Shown here: piece by piece, positions 21,502 to 34,117 of the stretch
How positions within the stretch are numbered: the stretch's first letter is position 1
Layout of the letters: the number at the start of each line of letters is the position of its first letter
DNA from: Massariosphaeria phaeospora
Taxonomy: Eukaryota; Ascomycota; Dothideomycetes; Pleosporales
Assembly: GCA_011032825.1 (NCBI GenBank)
Contig: JAADJZ010000016.1
Span: 496,001 to 560,000, forward strand
Direction: 5' to 3'
DNA: 64,000 nucleotides
Notes under the pieces: model-generated
What the model saw: only the letters and a program-made list of their open reading frames with translations
Told to the model about the DNA's origin: nothing
Databases searched by the model: none
Position numbers and translations under genes: made by a program

Positions 21502-23449
21502 TTATACAGCGTAATTCTCCATGCCCACACCTAGAACAGTGCCCATCACAACGCTCGTAACCAATGCACTTGAAGCCAACCCAAGAAAAGTCCTACTCCG
21601 CCAGGTTGACCCAACAGAAACGCCGAATAGCAAGCCGCAAGCAAGACACCTACCGAGCATGCCAACGAGAAAACCCCCAGGCCAAATCATATTCAGTAAG
21701 CCCACCGAAACAACAACTATAAGACGCCACCACTTGTCCTCCCGCAACCATGCTATGAACCTCTTGCGGTGACTGAACGCGCCATCCGATATTGGCGAGA
21801 CGTAGGATATTCGACCTCCGTTCGATTCCTTGACAAGCGCTTTGATCTCTTTCTCGGTGAGAATTTGCAGGTCTTGTCGGTCGGTCGGCAGTCCTTTGTG
21901 CATAGCGCCTGCGAGGTCGACGATGGCTTTGTATTCTCTTGCGACAGCATCTCGACCACGAGCGCGCATGTTATAGTACGCGCTGAGCCACATGAAGTAG
22001 ATACCGATAGTCCAGAAAAGGAGGAGTAGTACCATCAAGAATAGCTGGATGAACGAAAAGCCCCATTGATAATTCTGCAGCAGGCGTTAGAAAGATTGGC
22101 CACGTATAATGCGACGAAAGAACCATACCTTGGTACTTTGACATGTTCCAAACTGCTCGATGTACGGTAGACTATAGGTCACGTTGTTTTGGGACCAGAT
22201 CATACTTGATCTGTTTTGAAAAGGGTGCCGGCCTGTCTGATCTGTCCAGTTCCAACCGAATAGGCGTGTATCAGTTATATAGCCCGCTGATATATTCAGG
22301 ACTGGCGCTTCAAGTGACTGGTTCATAAAGTTCGAGGTTGTGTTCTTTCTACCATAGAAACCATGCTCTGCGACATCTACAACGTCGTTAGTTATGGACT
22401 CAAACATATCTTCTAACTTTCCGCGTGTCTTACAAGCTGAAACATTATTTTGAAGATAGAATATATTGGACCATTTAAGCGCCCTTTTATGGCCGCCACA
22501 TGTATAATTGTCACAGTATCCGATGATAGGATCATCTGTAGATTTTAGCGACCTGTAAGATTATCCGCATGCATATCTAACTTACAGTCACTTGGCTCGT
22601 CAGCAGGTATATAATAGTTACTACCTTGATTAATTCGCCAACCGTCATGAACGACATATAAGACAGGCTCCAGCTCTCGGAAGGGTATTAAACTGCGTGT
22701 TTCCTCAGTAGCGTTGGCGTCTGGAATAAACGCTGAAACAGAGCTGCTATATCCCGTCATAGCGCTACCCAGAGTAGGAAACACAAGAACAAACGCCATA
22801 GTCGTGACGATGAAAGTCATGGCAATCTTGGAGTGGAGGCCTTGGCGGAAGGCGAAATCTCGCACTAGAGAAAAAATCGACAGAATCGAAGGTCCGTCTT
22901 GGATAAAAATGGTGTAGAAAGAGCGGTACGTGATCGGTTTGACGTCCATGGACGTTGAGACATGGTCGGCGAAGACTTTCCAGGAAACATAGGCTAGAAC
23001 TGCCTGTCCACCGCGGCCAAATAGCTAGATGGGCTATCTCAGCATGCATAACAGCCAGATAGCTGATGAGATTTACGTACAACGTCCCATGCGATATCAA
23101 TAATCTTCGCTTGTGAGAAGTTGAGTGGTCCAACCCCTAGTGTGATTTGGAAGAAACCTGAGCTGTCCCAGTGGCTGTATGTGTCCGGTTCTAGACGGAA
23201 GGTCGCATCAGGAGCGCAGGCGGAGTCGAGGAGTCCGTAGCTGGAAACAGAAGATAGCAACCCGAGTATTACAATAAGGGACATCAACCCAACTATCCAG
23301 CTAAGCACAAGAGACCAAAATCCAACTCTCGACCAGCGGATGGAACGGAGATCTTGCCGAACATCGTGGAACGTAGCGTGCCAGAATTGTGCCCGCTGGA
23401 AGTCGTGAATAATATTGCCTGGAGTGTTGTAGTTGGGCAGAGGAGACAT
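21502..23449 (-). CDS. Multi-pass membrane protein, fungal conserved family
   Basis: Four exons: 23449-23081, 23024-22586, 22535-22129 and 22074-21502, with introns of 56, 50 and 54 nt. All phases match, giving 595 residues. Donors are GTACGT, GTAAGT and GTATGG; branch sites such as CTAACG are visible. Hydrophobic segments are GFWSLVLSWIVGLMSLIVIL, an AMTFIVTTMAFVLVFPTLG stretch, FIQLFLMVLLLLFWTIGIYF and a C-terminal pair around WWRLIVVVSVGLLNMIWPG. The sequence WDVLFGRGGQAVLAYVSWKVFAD is characteristic of a family of uncharacterised Pezizomycotina membrane proteins. The luminal loop (exon 3) has Cys residues and N-glycosylation sequons (NYT, NVS, NTT, NQS). Its role and membrane are unknown. 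Confidence 0.82.
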
Positions 23450-25166
23450 GATTTTCTGGTGCTAATTAGCTAGTGAGGGCAGCTTCGCCGCTTAAAACAT
23501 GAAGACAACTCGATGGGTGGGGTCTGGAAACAAAAACTCAACTCTAAGCCCGTGGCTGCACATCATCCGATGATGATTGGTGCTCTTCGCTCAGCTCGTA
23601 TCAACATGCATTTCGATCCCCTTCTGCCTTCTTAGCCGCTGGGCCCCCACAAGGCTGACACGCGCTCCATCGAGCGGGGAACCGTAAGTAAACACAGACG
23701 AGTACTGCGTATATCGTAGAGTCTAGTCTATAGGTTTTGTTAAAAACAGATAGCAACACACGCCCAGCGCGAGTATACGCTTATCTATAAACATCCTAAG
23801 CCATATTAGCAGATCCATGCTGCGTTTGAAAAAGAGAAGAGCAGGAAAGCTACCTACGAAAAGGAACTCTCTCATCCCCAGCAAACTGATAAGTAGCCTT
23901 CTCTAACCTGCTGTACTGCATACGATGTACCCTGCGAACGAACACAGAAAGTTTTTGGAGAACGGGACGGGCGTCAGGCGTCGGGCGTCCTTCCTGCCGT
24001 AACGAAGATCCGCCCTCCGCCTACTAGCGTACCGGTACATATTAGTAAGCCTCTTGGAAGAACCACAAACAGCCATCTATCCACCAACAAGAAAAAAAAT
24101 AACTCTGAATGTCAAAGGTAGCTAGTGACATCAGAGAGAGACCCCCTTGTCAAACAAATTTACCTTGAGTATTTTTCTCGTATCGAGCAAAACTATTCGT
24201 GTTCGCGCCAGATTGGTCTAGAGTCTAACCACCACCGGGGGTCCGCAAGGTGCCGCCCAGCCTCAACCTTCCCCTTCCCAAGCAAGCCCGAAGTGATCGA
24301 CATCGCCCTCGACCCCAGGCATCGGAAATAATCTCGTATCGCGGGGACCCGCTAGACCTGTCTAAGACCTAGAACTCTCGGTGTTGCACAATTTGTGGAG
24401 AAAGGCAAGCGGACGCGACGCAGCGCCGCGCGCTGCCTTGTGCGGAAAAGAAACCGCAAGCGGAGGTGTGTAGGGCAATTGAGACGAGTGAGTGTGCTGT
24501 TGAGATATCGTGCGAGATGGCTGACTTAAGGCATAAGAATGTCGGTGTTGGCTCCGAAGGCGGTTGTGAAGATTTGTGGGGGGAAGGGGAAGGGGATGCC
24601 GACGTCTGAAAGAATGTTGCCTGAAAGAAGAAGTCGCAAACAGATCGCCACTGCCGTTTCCTGTTGTGTCCTATCTATCGATTACTGCAAGTTGGGACAT
24701 CAAGTTACGATTCACAGCATTAAGTCACTTATTGATACAACTGATTTCAGAAAGTCTGTACATTCTGTATTACGGTCTATCTATACAGATAGAAAGCCGT
24801 TGGTTTATATTGTAGTGTCTATCCAGGTCGCGACATGGTTTGTCGCTCCCTGACACCAAAAATGCATGTCAATGCAATGCGTAGAAAGTATTGACAGCGA
24901 ATAATTACCACCCCACACCACCCCCATGCTAAAACGGCCTTTTTGAAAAAATGGACAAAGAAGATGAAATGAAAATGTTCATGAAATGAGAAGTAGCTGT
25001 CCGTAGAGGAAGAGCGGTTGCGGCCGAGACAGAGCACATCTCCCAGCTCCCAGCACAAGATAATTAAGGCGTACTATCATCACGCCGGTCCTACCAGGGA
25101 TTCAGAGATAAAAGTCATGGAGACTTTCTCGACAGCAACAATGCAGGGTATATTTCTACCCATCGC
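23450..25166. other. Intergenic, 1.7 kb
   Basis: Between the leftward membrane-protein gene (start at 23449) and the 3' end of the leftward protease gene. No coding signal, tRNA or repeat recognised. Short ORFs here have no family signature and are probably noise. Confidence 0.5.
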
Positions 25167-26576
25167 TTACAAACGGAGCGGCGAATCAGTCGAGTGCACG
25201 TTCCACCTCTTATCCAAGTCGTTGACAAAGTCCTTTGCCCAGGCGGCCGGGCCGCCGGTCACGGTGCGCTTCTCCTCGGCGCCCTCGCTGCGTGCGATCC
25301 ACTTCTTCATCAAGCGTGCGGCAACACCACCATTCGCGCCGTTGCTGAGGAGGAGATTGGCGCTTCCGCCAGTGTTACCGGTGAACGCGTTCTTGCGGGC
25401 AGTGGAGAGGAGCTTCTTCTTCAAGGCTTCAGGGTTTTGGCCCAGGCCGGCGGGGTCCTCGGCCATGAGGTAGGCCATCACACCGGAGACGTGCGGGCAG
25501 GCCATGGAGGTGCCGGAGAGGAAGTTGATGACGTCGTCGCCGAGGTTCCAGGCGCTGACAATCTCCTCGCCGGGAGCATAGATATCCACGCACTTGCCAA
25601 CGTTCGAGAACGAAGAAATTTGGTTATCGATGTTGGTGGAGCCGACCGTGACGACCTTCGAGCTCGCACCTCCGTTGTGAGAAGGCGTGGCACCGCAGGC
25701 GTCCTTGCCATCGTTGCCAGCGGCGACTGAGACATGGATACCCATATTGACGGCGTTCATAATGACCTCGTCGACCACGGCGGACTTCCCTTCCAGACCC
25801 CACGACATGCTCATGACAGAGCCGACGAAACCAGGCTGGGTTTTGCGCTTCTCGTGGCTTTTGATGACCCAGTTCATGCCCGCGACAGTATCAGAAGACA
25901 AACCCGCACCGTCATCACCCAGTACTTTGATAGCGATGATGTTGGCGCCCGAGGCGACACCGAACTTCGCGCCAGCGGCTGTGCCAGCAACATGCGTTCC
26001 ATGACCGTCGCCGTCACCTCCGGCACCGCTGAATGTGAACCCTTGCTGGGCACGGCCGGTGAAGACAGCGTGGGAGGTGCGGACACCGGAGTCAATGACG
26101 TAGATGTCGACGCCAGCACCGAGTTTCTCGTTCTCGTAGGTGTAGGTGAATTCTTGGCCCTGGGCAGATCCTGACGCACCGGCCTCGTTCGAGATGCGCT
26201 GCAGACCCCATGGAGAACCGGACCGCTGGACGAAGGATTGGACAACGGCCTCCTCTTCCACCACTGCGACCTCTGGCATGTCGATGAAAGCCTGGTGGCA
26301 ATGTTCTCCTGCCTGGATGATAAGGGTGTCGAATACAGTGTTGTGAAGAACTTTTACAATGCTTGTATCATTCTCCGAGAGCCCGACTTTCCGGAGAATG
26401 TCCGGAATCATCGACGTCTCATTCTTGTATGCTATCGCGATGTAGGTTTTTCCTTCTGTGGCGTTATGGCCCGGGTTTTTGCTCTGTAAGCCGATGAAGC
26501 CTTCGTTCTTGTGAGGAGCAGCAATCACTGTCGACCACGAGGCTAAGAGAGCCGCGAATGCGAGAGTTGTCTTCAT
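25167..26576 (-). CDS. Secreted subtilisin-like serine protease (S8, proteinase K type)
   Basis: Intronless, 469 residues. The first 19 residues (MKTTLAFAALLASWSTVIA) are a signal peptide. Residues about 40-117 are the inhibitor I9 propeptide, ending near VVQSFVQRSGSPWGL. The mature domain carries the triad: D162 in YVIDSGVRTSH, H192 in GDGHGTHVAGT and S357 in LSGTSMACPHVSG; N288 in AAGNDG is the oxyanion-hole residue. It is therefore a complete, presumably active endopeptidase of the oryzin/alkaline protease and vacuolar protease group, released outside or to the vacuole. Typical for nutrition or host degradation; relatives are known fungal allergens. A Lys/Arg-rich C-terminal extension of about 50 residues after the domain (ARLMKKWIARSEG) makes it resemble the vacuolar/longer subgroup. 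Confidence 0.95.
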   Translation of the reverse strand: MKTTLAFAALLASWSTVIAAPHKNEGFIGLQSKNPGHNATEGKTYIAIAYKNETSMIPDILRKVGLSENDTSIVKVLHNTVFDTLIIQAGEHCHQAFIDMPEVAVVEEEAVVQSFVQRSGSPWGLQRISNEAGASGSAQGQEFTYTYENEKLGAGVDIYVIDSGVRTSHAVFTGRAQQGFTFSGAGGDGDGHGTHVAGTAAGAKFGVASGANIIAIKVLGDDGAGLSSDTVAGMNWVIKSHEKRKTQPGFVGSVMSMSWGLEGKSAVVDEVIMNAVNMGIHVSVAAGNDGKDACGATPSHNGGASSKVVTVGSTNIDNQISSFSNVGKCVDIYAPGEEIVSAWNLGDDVINFLSGTSMACPHVSGVMAYLMAEDPAGLGQNPEALKKKLLSTARKNAFTGNTGGSANLLLSNGANGGVAARLMKKWIARSEGAEEKRTVTGGPAAWAKDFVNDLDKRWNVHSTDSPLRL

Positions 26577-29514
26577 GTTGATGTAGAGGATACGATCGAT
26601 CCAGAAGAACAGTTAAAAAGCTAGGGAAGGGATGTCGAATAGCGCTGCTGATCGTCAATAACTTGCTCAAATGGGAAGGAAGAACAGCGGAACTGAACAG
26701 TCTTATGAGAGGAGTACAGCACGAGTGGAGACATAGTACAGGCAGGGAGACATGACACACGTTGTGAACAATACAATGGTGTTGTGTGGGTTAAGGGCAC
26801 AATGCATAGTAGAAGACTGAGGCCGAGACTTACATCAACGCACAAGCAATGAAGGTGAAGCTTCAGGCGTGAGGGATGCGCGTTAGGCCAAGACGTGCCA
26901 GCACGCAACGAGGATTAAAGCTGCGGCCGGAAGTGTAAGAAGTTGGCGAAGAGAAAGCAAAGCGAAGTGAATGAAGCGAAGTGAAGCTAGTGAGTGTGGT
27001 TCAACTTCAACGACGGGCAGGCGCTCTAAATGAATGAACGAAGGCGCGAGAGAGAAAAGAAGCTGTGGGTTTGGAGGGCTGCACAGGAAAGAGTGTGTCT
27101 CAGGCACGGGGCAAGCGGAGCATGGGGGACGAAGTGGCTGATGTACTCACACGCAAGCTCCATCTCACTCGGCAGGCCAGAGACACCAAGCTTAGCGATG
27201 AAGCGGCCGCATTTGAAACGCTGGGCACCCGGCATCCTCCCGCAGCTGGCCATGCCCAATTCACTGGTGCGAGTCCACGCGCCAAGGGTGCTGGCCAGCT
27301 CCAGGGCTGGGGGTGCGGCGAGGCGGCAGTGGTGCACGCAGCCTGCGGTTGATCATTGGGGGCGCGGAAGATTGTTTCCTGTCTCACCGCGGGCGCGTGG
27401 AACGCTGGTGGCCGACATGGCGCTGGTGGGCGACGCCGTCTGGAGGTGTTTGGATGCCGTGGAAGCGGTGCAGACGCTCGCAATCAGAGGTTGTGGGTCG
27501 TTGACGGCGAGCCGCAGAGGCAGGCGCGCACTAGCGGCAGCCCGGCGCTGATTGGCCAGGACGCTGCTGAAACAGCGGGGGCCCGAGACGCGGCCGCACC
27601 AGCACGGCGCCCGCAACGCCGCAACGCCCCTTCGCCTGTCGAGCCGTTCCCCACCGCATGAAGGCGTCACTCAACTGGCGGCACCCATCGCCACACGCAC
27701 CGACAAGGGGCTCGTCTGGCGCCAGCGAGATTCATGCACCACGAAACAAAAAACAACCGCGGCCACCAACGGGCGATGCCATCGGCCATCGGCCTCCCCC
27801 GCGCTGCCATTCGCCGGCGTCCGATCGGTTTCGTCGCGTCCAAACCTCCACGGCCGGTCGAAACCAAACAATCTGGACCTGCCAGCGCCTGTTCACATGG
27901 GGCCTAAAATTCCCAGCGCGCCGTTTCGGACTCTGATGAAGGACCCTCGCCGAGATTGCCTCTGGCCTCGTGCATGCGAGCGACTGGACGGACTTGTGCT
28001 GTGGCTGGTGCAAGACTTCCACTTTGGGCACCTGCTCGAGTCCGCACGCCGCAATCCGACGTCCACCGCCTGGCACCCACGCTGACTTCCCCGGACATCG
28101 TATGCCGGACATGTGTTCAACGCACGAGAAAGGAGGCAAGCGTGCTTTCTGCAGTGCCGCTTTCGGCAGGACGTGTTCGCAGCAGTCGATACAAGAAGAC
28201 GCCCCATCCTGTGCGTTTCGACGCTTTCCTCGACATCGTTTATAGAAACGAAGTCCGGCATAGGGCAGGACGCTGAACGCATGAGAAACATGTGTAGCAG
28301 TATCCTATCACCAAGCGTGACAGTGGCATTGACAGGCGGGGCGGAGCAGATGTTCCACGGCATGATTAAACAACTGGGCAAAGGACGTTGTTCTAAACAT
28401 CGACCCACTGGAGCCCGACTGTTGCACCTGTGCCGCAGACACACAGTATCAAGCGCTGCGAGTAGATGAGGCGTCCTGGATTGGGAGTCACGGAGCAATG
28501 CCCTGTCGACAGCTACGTCGTAACAACAGCCACAACCACGCGGCCAGTACTAGGCGAAGCAACTATGGAGTAACAAGCATATGATAGTCTTTAGACTTTC
28601 ACGCCGCTTCCTCCCGTCCTGTCTGTACAGTGGGTACGGTACGCAGCTGCATCGCCAGGACCCAAGGCGATGCGATCGTGGGGAAACAAGCACCAAGCAT
28701 TGTTAAACTTCTCCACGCCGCTTCCATCTCTCCCGACTGCGCCATGGACAAATTACATTGACAACCAACGATTGACAGCCAAGGTGCATAGTACGACTAA
28801 CATAGAACAAACCGCACCCAGACATAGACACCGATATACAAACATACAACATCATGCCTATCCCTATTATTCCGGACACACCGCCCGCCCACGCCGTTTC
28901 TAAACTGCAGCAACAGCAACGGCATAAACATAACCCTACAGCCTCACCATTAGGAACAGACCGTCACAAACAAACATGCGCGCGGGCATCAACCAACCCA
29001 CCACGCCGCCTACGCCGCTCAAACACGAAGCCCGCCCGGCACAGCCACCAGCTTCAAACTCGGAGACTTGACTTCTCCTCAATCTATTTGCCTGAATGTT
29101 CCGAACCCTCCATTTAGCACGCAGCTTGTCCAATAATAAACTCCATCCAATGATGAAACCGTCACAGTCATTGCGAAACATACACCATAGACAACCGCCT
29201 GGTTGTGGTATCCAGTAATTCGCAACGAACCACTACCATTACCGATTAGACGTCTACCCAGTCACACGTTTCCCGTCGACCTCTCTGTAATTGCACACCA
29301 TGAATTGATACAGAGAATGTACAATACAGTCCAACAATCTACAACCTTAGGAACACCAAACCACAACGTCCCGATCCCGGGCCATGCGATCTTCCGTTCC
29401 CAGAAAAGCGACACAGAGAAAAAACGCCCCCATGCATCTGCATCTCCATCTAACAATAAAGCCCAGCACATCAACCAGCCCCCGAGTTCCAAGCACCCAC
29501 CTCGCACGCATAGC
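26577..29514. other. Long gene-poor intergenic region
   Basis: 2.9 kb with no supportable gene. It should contain the protease promoter at its left end (26577 upward) and the 3' region of VPS10 at the right. Open frames of 60-200 codons on both strands overlap each other and show no domain or codon-usage coherence, so they are not called. The 27000-28500 part is GC-rich and contains a CCAAT-box-like GATTGGCC at about 27548. An unannotated noncoding transcript cannot be excluded. Confidence 0.5.
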
Positions 29515-32500
29515 CTACACATCCTCATCGCTATCCTCGCCCAGCAGCTCCCCCTCATCCGGATCCACAACCGCATAGTCTCCCCTGCCCCTAGCAAAAG
29601 AACTGCGGCTCGTGTACGTCCGCCCGCCATAGCCACCGAAGCGGGTCGCCACCGTCCGCCACAGACTGCCCACCAGCAGCGGCACCGCAGCCACCACCGC
29701 CACGAGCCCCGAGATAACCGCGACAGGCCAGCTAATCCACGGGCTGTCGCTCCCCCCCTCGCCCAGCCGGATGCGGCCAAACTTGCCGTCCCAGTTGCGC
29801 CAGACATAATAGCCGATGCCGCCAGCGGCCAGGAACGGCAGCACGACAGCCAGGAACAGACCGAAGCCGCCGAGGCCGTGCTTGCGCTCGAACTCGTCTT
29901 CGAAGCCCGGGCAGGGGTGCGGCGTGCTGGTGTGGTCCATCTCGTTGCCGCCCGCGCACGTCGAGATGGGGATCTTGCGGTACGGCGTGACTTCCCACCA
30001 CTCGCGCGCGCCTTGCTCGCACGCGGCTTTCGGGTCCGGGAGCTCGAGGCCGGCGATCTGCTGGCACTCGCCGCCGGGCATGCGCTCGAAGTTGTAGTTG
30101 CTATGGATATGTGTTAGTAACGTGGTACACTGATGATGTGGCTGTCAGGTATGTCTGTCTTACCATTCGTAGTCGCGCCGCGTGCAAGCGCAGCTCTGCG
30201 TGATGTTGTGCAGAATCTCGATGCGCTGCCCGTTGTAGCACTTGGCGTCGCGCTTCCTGCGGTGGTACTGTGCCACGTGCCCGAACAGACACTGGTTATC
30301 ACTAAGCGGGTGCTGCGGCGACCAGAACTCGTAGTCGCCAGCGGTAGGGTTCTTCTCGTCGAGTTCGCACTTGCGCAGGAGGCCGTCCAACCGCGAAAAG
30401 TCGACGTTGACAGTGACCAGCTTGGTCGAGCCCTTGCCCCAGATGAGGAAGTTCAGCGACGTGTCGCTCGGCACGGTGGTGATGGCCTCGACGGCGATGG
30501 CGTGGTCGGAGAACTGGTATTCGTTCCAGGTTACGCCGTAGTCGAGCGAGTAGAACAGGTTCTTGACGTCCTTGCCTCGGCGGACGATGACGATCACCGA
30601 GCCCTGGTCGCCAAACTCCCAGGCATAGTTGCCTTTCTTGATCTCGCGCCAGGTGATACCCGCATCCGTGCTAATGTACGTATACGACTCGCCGACTGTG
30701 TCGAGATGCTCGCCCACGTTTCCGACACCCATCACGAGGCCGACGGCGGTAGGAGAGGAGTAGGTTTCCCGTGGGTCGACGCGCTCAGTATAGCCATGAA
30801 GGTGCAACGAACACTTATTAGTATCGCTGACATCGCAGTCGTACTTCTTGTTATCCCAATTCTGGGCTGGGGCTTGCAGAGGAGCCCAGTCAGCGCCGTC
30901 GTTGTGTGTTATGAGCGTCTTCTTCAGCTTCTTCTCGCCACTGTCAACTTTGTCGATGTTAGAAACAACGTTAACCACAGCGACGCCCTCAATGCCCTGC
31001 ATCTTCTCGAAATCAACGTATCCCATCGTGTTGCGGTTGACGCCGTTGATGCTCATAATGTAAGATGTGCCGTTGCTGTTACTTTTGATGATGGAACCGT
31101 ACTCCTGGCCCTCGCGCCCGTTGACCGTGACATGCAGGAACATGGAGTGCGTAGAGCTTTCCAACACTGTGTAAGCCGTCTGGTGGTCGACGTGGAATTT
31201 CGGCGGGAACTGAGCGTCGGCAAAAGTACTGCCGTCGAGACTGGCATCCAGCTTCAACGATTTGCCATCATCGCCCTTGGTCGCTACAACGATGAACTCG
31301 GACATGGTCGCAAATTCAACCACAGACTTAAACTTGACTTCTTTGTTCTTAAACCAGTCCTCGCTCGTGATGAGTTCGATCGGCTGGCCCACCGCTTCAT
31401 TCGTGTACTGCTCACAGAAGACGAGCTGCTCGCTGACCTGTCGGCCTGCCTGGCGCCACACGAACGCGCATTTCTTGACGTAGGGCAGGAGCGGCTGCCA
31501 ACTGCCGTCGTAGCCGTTGTTCTGAGAAACAGAGGCAACAGTGTGGCAATCTTTATCCCCGCCCTTCTCGCAATGCTGGCCTCCCATCCAGATGATCCAG
31601 TCCGAGTGCTGCGGGTGGAACTGCATGATCTGGCGCATTTCGATATTGGGCATCTGAGGAGCCTCGAACGAGTGAATCGACTTCTCGTTGAGAGCACGGT
31701 CCTTGGAATAGTAGACCTTCTTCGACGCGGTCACAAAGAAGACGTGGTCGTTGTTGTGCGGGTGGGGGTAAATCGACACAATCTCGTCGTCCACCACCCT
31801 CTTCCATGTCTTGCCGTGGTCGTGCGAAATCCAAGCTTCCCGCTCACGGGTAAGGAACACCACGGTCTCGTCGCCCTTCATCTTGTCCTTGTCGTCATCC
31901 TGGCTGGACTTTTCAAGATAGTAGTGTTCACGGAATTCGGAGCCACTGAATTCGGTGATTTCACTCTTGATCCCCTCTGCAGCCGGCGGTGGTTTCGACG
32001 CCTCGCCGCAGTCGCGCTCGGTTTGCTTATCCTTGCTGGTCTCGCCTTTGCATTGGTTGCCCGGGATTTTCCTCCAGCCAGAGCTGCCCATGTACTTGTC
32101 TTTGCCGTCCTTGCAAGCCCCGTCGGGCAGTTTAAGCGCTCCAGAAGGGGTACATTTTTTGTCTTTGCCTTCGCCGCTAGGAGTGAAATTGAAATCGCAC
32201 TCGTAGTCTCTGACTTCGTCGCAATCGCAAGGCGTGGATTTAGGAACAGGATCCTTGAAGTCGTCGGCAACGAAGCAGTCGGCATCCCATTTGCGGCGGC
32301 GGAAAGACTGCTCGTGACCCATGATGCAGATTGCCTTGCCGTCATCGTCAACGCGAGCGTTCCAGTCTTCAAAGTCGCCATCCTTGCATTTGCCTTCGTT
32401 CAGCTCCGAGAAGTCGAGGTGGACAACAACGTTTTCTCTGCCTCCGCCCTTCTTGCTCTTGGTGCCGTATAGGATGAACTTGAGGCTGGTGGAGTCGGGG

Positions 32501-34117
32501 ACGGTGGTGAGTTCGCGGGCGCGGATCTTGTAGTCGAGCTTAATCGCCTCCCAAGTCTTCGGTTTGCCGTGCTTCAGCGAGTACATGATCTTGTCGGTGT
32601 CGCCCTCGTCATACACAGCTACCAGCACAGATCCCTGATCGCCAATCTCGTACTTGTGGGCTTCTGTCAGCGCCAACTCCCAGGTCAATCCCGCGTCGTC
32701 CGACACGTAGAGGTCGCCGTCTTCGTATTTGCCCAGTGATGAGCCCGTGTTCCCTATCCCCATTACAATGCCAGGCGCAGGACTGGAAAACACCCTCCCA
32801 CTATTGTGAGGACCGGTGACCGAATGTAGATGAAGCTCTTTGTCCTTCTCGCCCTTGACCGTCAGTTTCTCAAATGACCTGCCGTCGTCGAAGCTGATGC
32901 GCGATTTGAGCTTCTTCTTAGCATTGGGAGAGTCGATTTTATCAAAGTTGTCGACCACATTGACCAAGAATATACCCTGGATGTTGGTGATCTTCTCAAA
33001 ATCGACGAAGCCATCCCGGTTGCGGTTGGTGTGATCCACGTTACGAGTAAAGTAAGTTCCGTTCGAGTTGCTGGTATACAGGGATCCGACCCAAGCGTGG
33101 CTGGAGGTCATGACATCGACCTGGATGCTGTAGTCGGTAGACTCCAGAATGGTGTACGCGTCCTCTTCTACCTTGCCGTCGCCGAATTCGGCCCGATGCC
33201 AGGTCTCGGTATCGCTGGTAACATAGAGGGCCAGTTCCTTGGAGTGATCGGACTTTGCTGCGGCGACAATATAGCTCTTCACTGAGGCCATATTGGTCAT
33301 GCCCTGAACAGTCCGACCAGAAGACATGACTGGCTCTTCTTCATCTTCAAAGTAGCTGTGCTGGTCAGCCACAACTCAATTCCCGATGTGTTATCCAATG
33401 TTATCCAACTCACTTGTCACTCATCAGGAGCCTGAAGTCCTTGGGATAGTCTGAGAACTTTCCCCTAGTTATGCACAACACCCGCGTATCATGCGTATCT
33501 TTCGAATCGCTGTCGTCAAGGAATTTCTCGGCCCCCTTTGCCCACATGCACATCTTGCGGTCGGCGCGGAGGAGCTTCGGCTTTGTGGCGAAACCATCTT
33601 CGGTGTACAACGTCTACAACGCAGTTAGCACAAGCCGTGGGTATTGCAATCGGGTGCTGACCTTTCCCAGGCACGGCGCAAACATGCAGTCCTCGGCCGT
33701 GTTGAAAAGAAGCTTCTTGCTGTCGTGGGCGTGGAAGCTGATCGGCATCCCCGTCACCCACGACGGCCCTATCTCGGTCTCGAAGGCCTTCCATGTCTCG
33801 CCCTGGTCATGTGTAATCCAGTGTCTGGACTGCTCGCCGAGCGCCACAGCCACTTTTCTGTCAAACGGGTTCTTGACTATGCCCACGCTCCGCAAGTCTT
33901 TCTGCTCCTTCCAGTCTTTCCCGGCGTTGTCGGATCGCCAGACCTTGCCCGTGTCTGCCTCGGCGAGTACGGCGACCTCCGAGTCATCGAAGTAGAAGAT
34001 ATTCCAGAGCTCGCCGTCGAACGTGGTCAGCTCGACGCCCGGGTTGTCCTTCTTGGCCGCGGCGAAGGGCGACCATGCCAACAGGGCGGGCAGCAGTATG
34101 CCCCTAATGAATCTCAT
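29515..34117 (-). CDS. VPS10: Vacuolar protein sorting/targeting receptor VPS10 (sortilin family)
   Basis: Four exons: 34117-33662, 33613-33414, 33355-30164 and 30100-29515, with introns of 48, 58 and 63 nt; phases agree and give 1,477 residues. Donors are GTCAGC, GTGAGT and GTAAGA; branch GCTAACT and TTACTAAC. VPS10 binds vacuolar hydrolases such as carboxypeptidase Y in the late Golgi and cycles to endosomes. The first 21 residues are a signal peptide (ILLPALLAWSPFAAA). Two tandem VPS10 beta-propeller domains follow, each with Asp-box-like S-x-D-x-G-x-T-W motifs (ITHDQGETW, YVSDDAGLTW, YISTDAGITW) and a Cys-rich 10CC module. Hydrophobic segments near the end (FGLFLAVVLPFLAAGGIGYYVW and PVAVISGLVAVVAAVPLLVG) are followed by a short acidic tail, ending GEDSDEDV. 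Confidence 0.94.

Noticed and set aside
27030..28500. Several 100-200-codon open frames on both strands upstream of the protease
   Set aside because: They overlap in three or more frames, mostly lack coherent ATG context, and have no domain, splice or composition support.
30133..32472. 779-codon open frame on the + strand antisense to VPS10
   Set aside because: It is opposite a gene with clear VPS10 domains and intact splicing. Long antisense frames are common opposite GC-biased third positions, and its sequence has no family signature.
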